DNA of 64,000 bases from contig NC_063157.1 in assembly GCF_020921035.1 (NCBI RefSeq), positions 1,364,001-1,428,000 on the forward strand. Direction: 5' to 3'. Shown piece by piece: positions 57,229-64,000 of this stretch (the first letter of the stretch is position 1; each line of letters begins with the position of its first letter). The position numbers and the translations under genes were made by a program. The notes under the pieces were generated by a model. It worked only from the letters and a program-made list of their open reading frames with translations, had not been told where the DNA came from and ran no database searches. The stretch is from Rhodamnia argentea. Taxonomy: Eukaryota > Streptophyta > Magnoliopsida > Myrtales > Myrtaceae.

Positions 57229-60048
57229 ATGAAACGAACACCATTTGATCTCTCGGGGGTTTTCCTCGCAATAATTCCACTCCACTTTGCTTCCTCCGAG
57301 GCATTGCCTTCAACCAAGTGCCATGAGCAGGAGCGGTCTGCCTTGTTAGAATTCAAGCAATCTCTCTTCCATCCAGAGCCGGAGAATCGTCCGTCGTGGG
57401 CTCGGTCGGACCCGTCAAAGCTAGAATCATGGAAGCCGGAAGATGCGGATTGCTGTAGCTGGAAAGGCGTGGAGTGTGATGTAGGGACGGGCTACGTGAC
57501 CGGCCTCGACCTCAGCCTGAGTTGTCTCTCCGGTCCTATCGACTCGAACGCCAGCCTCTTCCGCCTCACTCGCCTGCGAAGCCTCAACCTCGCCTGGAAC
57601 TCCTTCGAACGCTCTCAAATACCTTCCGCCATAGGTGATCTTGTGGAGTTGACGAGCCTGAACCTCTCTATGTCCGGTTTCGGAGGTCAAATCCCGTCTC
57701 AAGTCCTAAAGTTGACTAACTTGTCCTCCCTCGATCTCTCTGAGAACGCAGCACTGGAGCTGAGGAATCCCAGCATGGAGACGCTGGTCCAGAGGTTGAC
57801 CAAATTGGAGCACCTCGATCTTAGCTCGGTGAATGTGTCGGCTCCGTTTCCTGATATCGTCGCAAATTTATCTTCCTTAACATCACTTGTACTCCGAGAC
57901 TGCGATTTGCGAGGGACATTCCCAACAACCATCTTCGAACTGCCGAGGCTGCAACTTCTTGATTTGGGTTATAATCCAGAGCTGTCTGGTCATTTGCCAG
58001 AGTTCCACTTGCACAGTCCCATGAAGTCGTTGTCTCTTGGGCGGACCAATTGTTCGGGGAACATTCCATCTTCAATAGGTAACCTGACTCAACTTACCAC
58101 TTTGGTTTTGCAAGGCAGTAAATTCTTAGGCGAAATCCCATCTTCCATTGGGAAGCTCGTCCAACTCCCCCTTTTGATTCTTAGCATGAATCAACTCTCT
58201 GGGGAAATTCCAGCTTCTTTGATCAACCTCACCAACCTCTTTTACTTAGACCTCAATCACAATCAATTAACCGGTCAAATTCCAGCTGGAATCACTGGCC
58301 TCACCCGGTTGACTTATCTCGACCTATCCTTCAACAGATTAACTGGCCCAATTCCTCAAGACATCTCTAACCTGGAGAATCTTTTTGTCCTGAACTTGCA
58401 ATCAAACAACCTAAATGGCACTTTGCGGCTGGATGTGGCACTCAAACTTCAAAATTTAAATTTGTTGCTGCTCTCCTTCAACGAATTTTCGTCGATTATC
58501 GAACCCCACATGAGCACTAGCCTTCCAAACCTGTTCGCTTTCGGCTTGGCTTCTAGCAACTTGAGTGAGCTCCCCATCTTCCTATCATACCAAAGTAGGC
58601 TCGAATGGCTGGACCTATCCCAAAATAGCATTTATGGGCCGACACCTTCATGGTTCTTAAATGTGAGTACGACGCGACTGGGATATCTGAATCTTTCCAG
58701 AAACTTAATTACCAGTTTTGCAGCTATTAAATGGCTAGATCTAGTGACACTAGACCTAAGGTATAACGATATACAAGGATTACTTCCGCTTCCCCCGAAG
58801 ACCATTGAAGTCTACCTTGTCTCAGATAACAAGCTATCTGGAGAAATATCGTCGGAGATGTGCCAGCTAAGCTCTATTAAAATGCTTGATTTGTCCACGA
58901 ACAAGTTGACCGGTGTTATTCCGCCATGTCTGAGCAATTTGAGCAAGACCCTTTCCGTCTTGAGTTTGGATGGCAATGATTTATATGGAAGATTTCCTCA
59001 ATTGGAGAATGATGTATGTGCATTGAAGATGATAGATGTGAGTGATAACCAACTACAAGGGTCACTGCCAAGGGGATTAACCAACTGCAGCAGTCTGGAG
59101 TTTGTCAATTTCGGAAATAATCAAATCCTCGACACATTTCCCTCATGGATGGGCTCGCTCTCTGAATTGAAGGTGCTCATTTTGCGTTCCAATAGATTTC
59201 ATGGAGCCATACGGGAACCTGAAGCTCGTGACCAGTTTCCTGACTTACGAATTGTTGATGTATCCATGAACAACTTCTCGGGTAGCCTCCCATCTGAATA
59301 CTTTGGTATCTGGAGTGCCATGAAAGTCCATGATGCATATGATGCACGCTACTATGGGAATTCTACCTCCTACCTCCCAATTTATGATTTTGAAGAGGAG
59401 TATGACTACTCGATGACAATAATGAACAAAGGCATTGCAACGGAGTACCAAATGATATTGTCATACCTCACCATGATTGATCTTTCGAGCAACAGCTTTA
59501 TCGGGGAAATCCCGAATTCAGTTGGAAGTTTAACTGAACTTCATCTGCTCAATCTCTCCAACAATGCTCTCACCGGCTCCATTCCTTCGTCCCTGGCGAA
59601 TTTGACCGTACTAGAATCTCTTGACCTTTCAAGCAATGAGCTCTCCGGAATGATCCCTCCAGCACTAACACAACTCAGTTTCCTTTCTCTATTCAATGTG
59701 TCGGACAACCATCTTTCTGGGCCCATACCTCAAGCGGGACAGTTCTCTATATTCCCGAACGACTCTTATGGAGGGAACTTAGGACTGTGCGGAGTTCCTC
59801 TGACACTGGAATGCGGAAATCCTGTTGAAGCGCCCCCTACACCACCATCTGGTGCATTCACCGAAAAGGACTTTGGGACGTGGTTTGAAGAAAACTGGTA
59901 CGTTGTCTTGATGGGTTTTGGAGGCGGGCTGGTCATCGGCGTCGTTATGGGGCTAAACACGACTTCTAGAATCGAGCGTTGGTTCCTGAGGTTCTATAGA
60001 GGAAGGCAACAAAGGCGGATGCACCAAATAAGGTTTGTGTTGGATTAG
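57229..60048 (+). CDS. RLP-D: intact LRR receptor-like protein
   Basis: Single exon, 939 aa. The start at 57229 is chosen because the longer open frame begins at 57136, inside the TATA box. Layout matches RLP-C: signal peptide, LRRNT (KCHEQERSALLEF, DCCSWKGVECD), close to 30 LRRs, island (YDYSMTIMNKGIATEYQMIL), LRRCT (LCGVPLTLECG), acidic stretch, GxxxG membrane helix (MGFGGGLVIGVVMG) and tail. Differences from RLP-C are spread over LRR surface positions and the sequence before the island (YDARYYGNSTSYLPIYDFEEE). The frame ends RFVLD; the last two residues and the stop come from a solo LTR inserted at the original stop. Likely a plasma-membrane receptor acting with partner kinases; ligand unknown. 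Confidence 0.92.
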   Translation: MKRTPFDLSGVFLAIIPLHFASSEALPSTKCHEQERSALLEFKQSLFHPEPENRPSWARSDPSKLESWKPEDADCCSWKGVECDVGTGYVTGLDLSLSCLSGPIDSNASLFRLTRLRSLNLAWNSFERSQIPSAIGDLVELTSLNLSMSGFGGQIPSQVLKLTNLSSLDLSENAALELRNPSMETLVQRLTKLEHLDLSSVNVSAPFPDIVANLSSLTSLVLRDCDLRGTFPTTIFELPRLQLLDLGYNPELSGHLPEFHLHSPMKSLSLGRTNCSGNIPSSIGNLTQLTTLVLQGSKFLGEIPSSIGKLVQLPLLILSMNQLSGEIPASLINLTNLFYLDLNHNQLTGQIPAGITGLTRLTYLDLSFNRLTGPIPQDISNLENLFVLNLQSNNLNGTLRLDVALKLQNLNLLLLSFNEFSSIIEPHMSTSLPNLFAFGLASSNLSELPIFLSYQSRLEWLDLSQNSIYGPTPSWFLNVSTTRLGYLNLSRNLITSFAAIKWLDLVTLDLRYNDIQGLLPLPPKTIEVYLVSDNKLSGEISSEMCQLSSIKMLDLSTNKLTGVIPPCLSNLSKTLSVLSLDGNDLYGRFPQLENDVCALKMIDVSDNQLQGSLPRGLTNCSSLEFVNFGNNQILDTFPSWMGSLSELKVLILRSNRFHGAIREPEARDQFPDLRIVDVSMNNFSGSLPSEYFGIWSAMKVHDAYDARYYGNSTSYLPIYDFEEEYDYSMTIMNKGIATEYQMILSYLTMIDLSSNSFIGEIPNSVGSLTELHLLNLSNNALTGSIPSSLANLTVLESLDLSSNELSGMIPPALTQLSFLSLFNVSDNHLSGPIPQAGQFSIFPNDSYGGNLGLCGVPLTLECGNPVEAPPTPPSGAFTEKDFGTWFEENWYVVLMGFGGGLVIGVVMGLNTTSRIERWFLRFYRGRQQRRMHQIRFVLD

Positions 60049-60330
60049 TCAAAAAGCATTTGTTTGATTTTTCCAATAAAGCCTAGTTAGTTGTCCTAGT
60101 TTATAGGGATCTGTTGCAGCATGTTGCTGCACACACGTTCAGCATAGCGGGTCAGTAGTTGTTTCTATTTTTCTGGATTGTCAGTTGGTGTATGGCCTAA
60201 TTAAAGAGGCTAAGTTGTTAGTTCAAAAAAAATATGAATGCAGTAAGCATTTTCCACTTTTGTGCACTCTCTTTCTTGCGCTTTTAGTGCTTGCAAAGCA
60301 CAGGTAGCTTTTGCTGGCTTTTCTGTAACA
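60038..60330 (+). mobile_element. 293-bp solo LTR at the RLP-D stop codon
   Basis: TG..CA element (TGTTGGATTAG to TTCTGTAACA) flanked by perfect 5-bp duplications GTTTG (60033-60037 and 60331-60335). Without it the RLP-D end would read as in RLP-B (TTTGTGTGATTTAC). It contains an AATAAA word (about 60076), so it may also supply a polyadenylation signal. Size and ends fit a copia LTR. Confidence 0.88.
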
Positions 60331-60788
60331 GTTTGTGTGATTTACAATCTGCTGTGAAAGTTCAATGACTGGATGGCTCATTGCTAGGTGCGTGTCATGG
60401 CATACCTTTTCGATGTGTTCTGTGCTTCGCGATAGCAACCGACTCTCTACGGTCTAGATATGAGATTTCGAATGAAGTGTCTCCCGTTTCATCAAGCAAA
60501 CAATATATGTGCGATAGTTCCTATGAAATTAACTCGATGTACTCTTCTGATAGCTATGGCGGATACAATTTCTATTGTTGGCCAAAAACAGTTCTCAGCT
60601 TAGTTCATTGCTGATAAAGCATTATGCAGAAGTTTCCCTCGCCTCATTTCTCCAATCTCGATCAAACTAGGTAATGAGTTGTGTTGGAGGAATCAGCATG
60701 ACAGGCCGTGTTTTTTAATTTTTTCAGTTTCCCTTTTAAGTTCAAGTCAAAAGGGCACAAGAATATCTTGTTTGGTCACAACTGAACA
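60331..60788. other. Original 3' flank of RLP-D
   Basis: Collinear with the 3' flanks of RLP-B and RLP-C (GTGTGATTTACAATC, GCATACCTTTTCGATGTG, CTTCGCGATAGC). Noncoding. Confidence 0.6.
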
Positions 60789-61000
60789 TTGTACCTGAGG
60801 ATCTGGATCAAAGAACTAGACTGGAAAAGTTGTGTCGATAGCTTGCGGAATTGGACTGGTCATCGGAGTGGTTATAGGACACGACCAACCTCGAGAGCCC
60901 TACATTGGTTTGGGAAGAAGCTTTCTAGGCAAAGGCAGAGAACCCGGAGGCAAAAAGGAAAAGGTTTGGATGAGTTTACATAATGTTGTGAAGGTTAGTA
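60789..61000 (+). pseudogene. Orphan RLP membrane/tail module, copy D
   Basis: Begins TCTGGATCAAAGAACTAGAC (IKELDW), then the membrane segment and a GKKLSRQRQRTRRQKGK-like basic tail, with the frame shifting within the membrane part. Homologous to 34786 and 41348 and to the actual C-terminus of RLP-A. It starts about 740 bases after the RLP-D stop. Confidence 0.65.
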
Positions 61001-61527
61001 ATACACCTCAAATCCCTGATAGCTTAAAGTCTTAGAAGTATCACCTGGTTGTTCACATGAGTTAGGCCAGAGCATTCAAAGTCATTAGAGATTACAAGCA
61101 TCAACTTGTTTGATATGAATCTTCCTTGTTTTATCTGAAGGGAGAATGGCACTGCACTTTGGATCTGACTTAGCATAAATGACTAATGTAGACTCCTGGA
61201 TCTTCGGCTTCATGTTCTGAAGCTGCCATTATTTTCCTTTTTTCTTTTGTTCTTTTTGGGCGATGTTAGCAATCTTCGAGACACATTTATTCCACTAGGA
61301 GCATAATACACCAAAGATCGCCAACGAACTTTCACCGGGTTACACTGGAAAATCCTGCCACTGGCAGGGCGCAGAGAGCATACACATAAACTAGTACAAA
61401 GCCACACTTTCTTCCTTTGACAGAAGAAGGGTATGCACTTTTATTTGAACTTCATATTCAAAGTAACAGTTGTAGAGGTCGGTATCCATTTCATTCGACA
61501 TAGAATTTGGCTTAAGGCTCCTCACTC
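61001..61527. other. Spacer between RLP-D and the beta'-COP-like gene
   Basis: Noncoding. The right part (about 61420-61527) is the probable 3' UTR of the minus-strand gene. Nothing else recognised. Confidence 0.4.
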
Positions 61528-63704
61528 TCAGCAGACTATCTCGACCACGGCTATTCCCTCGTCGCAAGCAACTGCAACCCTGAAGAGCGAAAGACAATAG
61601 AAAGTGAGATGATACATATGGAGGATTTTATCTTTGTACTGAAACCACAGAGCCAACATGAATGTCTTTTTAGTGGCAGTGGAAAACCTTGGACCATCAA
61701 AATAGCTTATCATTGTATCAGCTTGGATATAACGAGGAAATGAAGCATTTAGAGCAGGTATGAATATTACCGGCGCGATCCTTTCTGATATGCAATTTCC
61801 CAAATCCTTCCATGACCGAACTTCAGTACATGCTTAAGCCTGTACGTGACATAACATCAGAGTCATTTACAAAACAACAAAGAGTCCAGGGAAGTAAACA
61901 TTCATACACGGAAGTAAACATTCATATCCTATGGTGACTCTTGGAAAATCTGAAAAAAATAAGAGGTGGTATTTTTCAATCGGCTTCTGTAATCGAAGAT
62001 GCATTCTAGAGCATGCTATAACTGTACAAACTCCCACAATGCATACCCGAAGCTACTCGCGTCCCAGATGCGAAGAGTCTCATCCTCTGAACCAGTGATT
62101 ACTATAGGCAGCTCAGGATGCACGCACACAGCAGTAACATTGTGCTCATGTCCCTCAAGTGTTTGTACACAGCTTTTGCCTTTATCATCCCAAACCTGGA
62201 CATGTTATTTAGCAAATCATATATCGATCGATCTCTTCCTAATAATGCACCCATGCATTAAATTAAGAACGATAAAGTTTGCGAACCTTAGCAGTGTAAT
62301 CATCAGAACCGCTCAGTAAATAGTGCATGTCATCCCTAGAGAAGTAATCAACAAAGTTCAGCCCTTTCTCATGTGCATCCAAAGTGAACTTAGCTGCAGA
62401 GGAGTGAACATTCCAAATCTGCAGCAAATGGGAATCGTATCAAGAGTATAAACAGCATGCTGGGAAATTGAAATATGTTTTCAATGAAGAGCGAGACCGA
62501 CAAAGAGAGTACCTTTATAGTTCCATCGAGTGATGCACTCGCAAAAGCATTAGGATCTTGAGGATCAAACGCAACTCGCATCACATAATGTGAATGTCCT
62601 TCAAATGTCTGAGTACACTCCCAGTCCTTTTCCCAGTCCCAGAGCTTTATAACCGCATCGTCCGACGCTGATAGCACATAGGGAAGTGTAGGGTGGACGC
62701 CCACGCATCTGATGTAATCTTTATGCGCTTGGAATTCTTTGATCTTCTCCATCGTGCCATAGTCGTACACGCGAATAAACGCGTCATCCGATCCAACAAT
62801 TACCCAGCGCTTGCTCGGGATAAATTTGGCTGACCTCACTGCAAATATGATTGGTATTACAGATTAGGATGGAAAATTATCTGGTCTGGCATCATGAATT
62901 GTCAAAGAAATTGGAGCACGTCTCAATTTAATCTGGCGTGTTCTGATATTTACCTGGCGACTCTGCCACCTTGAATGTTTTCTCAGTAGTCTGAAATTCC
63001 ACCAGACAATGTTGATGTCAATGAGGAACACAAGATGAAGATAATTACTTCTTGTCAACAAAACATCAAATAATGTCGGAGATTGCAAAAGCAGAGAAGG
63101 CTGTTATATACCTGGGATTGGTAGTTCCAAATGTAGACAGTTCCTGAATGCAAGCTTACAAGAATCCTGCATGGCAACAAGTAACGTTCTGGTAAGGCAC
63201 TCATAATCAAAATCCTTAAGCTTGGTTTTGTGAAAATAGACATATGGTTAAAGCTTTCTGTATAACCATACTAGAGCAATGAAATATATCCACAAAAGAA
63301 GCACAACTAAATTCTCATTACCATGGTTCTGTCGGATGGAACTCGACAGATTTAGCTCGCTCCGACCGTTGAACGATCTCATTCTGGTGCAGGAGTGACA
63401 TTAATTAGTTTCTCAGACAGTGAAGTGCACATGATATCAATTATTATGGTCACGTAATGTAATAAAGCTAAACAAATCCGCAAATGCAGAAAGGGAAATG
63501 AAAAGTAGAAGAACTGAGGATCAGGGATTGTGTACCTCAAACTTGAACGCGGTAGACTGATACATGCCAAACAACAAAAGCCAAGTCAGTACAATGAAAA
63601 ATCCGGGCGCAAATATAAACACAATAATCTGTGTTTCGATGTAAGTTTCTTTTCTTATTAAATCGAGAGTGGAAAAAAAATGATGGTCATAGATAACTCA
63701 CCAT
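61528..63704 (-). CDS. Single-propeller beta'-COP-like protein
   Basis: Ten coding exons: 63702-63704, 63536-63556, 63322-63383, 63112-63166, 62954-62990, 62513-62838, 62287-62418, 62047-62195, 61771-61839, 61528-61579. All junctions are GT-AG, the lengths of exons 1-9 equal those of full beta'-COP exactly (3, 21, 62, 55, 37, 326, 132, 149, 69), and the frame is open for 301 aa to a TGA at 61528-61530. The product aligns to the first WD40 propeller only ([45 protein letters not shown]) and stops after the [11 protein letters not shown] strand that closes blade 7. R17, K19, R61, D100 and D119 are kept; Asp-Arg in LDRTIKV has become Asp-Gly. The second propeller, solenoid and tail are absent. 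It could be cytosolic, binding dilysine tails without joining the coat; that role is inference. A recently truncated, not yet decayed pseudogene is the alternative. Confidence 0.85.
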
Positions 63705-63830
63705 TTTCTTTTCTTGTGTAATGATCAAAATGGATATATTGTTAGAAGTGTGTTGCTGCAATCTTGGATGTAAACTAATGTGTGTTGGGACATATTTATA
63801 TCCAAGAGTTGCTTGTCGATGAAGGATGTT
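63705..63830 (-). promoter_or_regulatory. Leader and TATA box of the beta'-COP-like gene
   Basis: On the minus strand, TATAAATATG (63792-63801) lies about 90 bases before the start codon. The full beta'-COP gene has no such box, so the two genes probably differ in expression pattern. Confidence 0.5.
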
Positions 63831-64000
63831 CCTGCAACTTTACTCCCTCTCTCTGTAGCCAAGAAAATTCTTCTGCATGCCGTTGTCATCCCATGCCTCC
63901 ACAGCCGTCCATTCAGCTGACGTGTCGAAATAGACGCTGTGATCATAGTCCAATGATTGTTAATCAAGGGAATGACGTGAACGCGTTTACTCCATTCTAC
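63831..64000. other. Right edge
   Basis: Upstream DNA of the beta'-COP-like gene. No feature recognised. Confidence 0.3.

Noticed and set aside
1..64000. tRNA or rRNA genes
   Set aside because: No cloverleaf-like stretch with A and B boxes and no rRNA core sequence was noticed; primer sites resembling tRNA ends belong to the copia elements.

Overview
This is a plant nuclear window: spliceosomal introns, TATA boxes, Ty1/copia and other LTR elements, MITEs and a receptor-like-protein (RLP) cluster. Gene structure and repeat style suggest a woody core eudicot. Myrtales (eucalypt relatives) is my impression only and cannot be proven from the sequence.

Layout. 0-1.2 kb is noncoding and resembles the 3' flank of the thionin-like gene further right, so a paralogue probably lies just left of the window. 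1.3-4.2 kb (minus) is a decayed RLP (RLP-A). 4.3-6.3 kb holds its promoter and two MITEs. 6.4-6.8 kb is a small two-exon thionin-like gene (plus). 6.8-11.2 kb is noncoding with MITEs. 11.2-20.3 kb (minus) is a complete 24-coding-exon gene for coatomer subunit beta' (907 aa). 22.9-27.8 kb is a very young, nearly intact copia element. 30.0-34.3 kb is RLP-B, a pseudogene split by a solo LTR. 35.7-38.6 kb is RLP-C, intact. 38.7-41.1 kb is a 2.4-kb solo LTR. 41.3-53.6 kb is a nest of duplicated repeats with a second copia element (44.7-49.7 kb, minus). 54.5-55.4 kb is an RLP 5' fragment (RLP-E) fused to a piece of a beta'-COP-like gene. 57.2-60.0 kb is RLP-D, intact, with a 293-bp solo LTR inserted at its stop codon. 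61.5-63.7 kb (minus) is a 10-exon gene whose 301-aa product equals only the first beta-propeller of beta'-COP.

Two gene families dominate. The RLPs (A-E) are a local array that shares a TATA box, a duplicated upstream module and an orphan membrane/tail module downstream of each plus-strand copy. They are expected to be cell-surface immune or developmental receptors that signal through partner kinases. The beta'-COP family has one full housekeeping copy (COPI coat, Golgi-to-ER retrieval), one single-propeller copy with every splice site intact, and several broken fragments spread through the RLP array. The single-propeller gene keeps the residues that bind dilysine cargo tails but has no second propeller, alpha-solenoid or acidic tail. 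It is the best candidate here for something undescribed.
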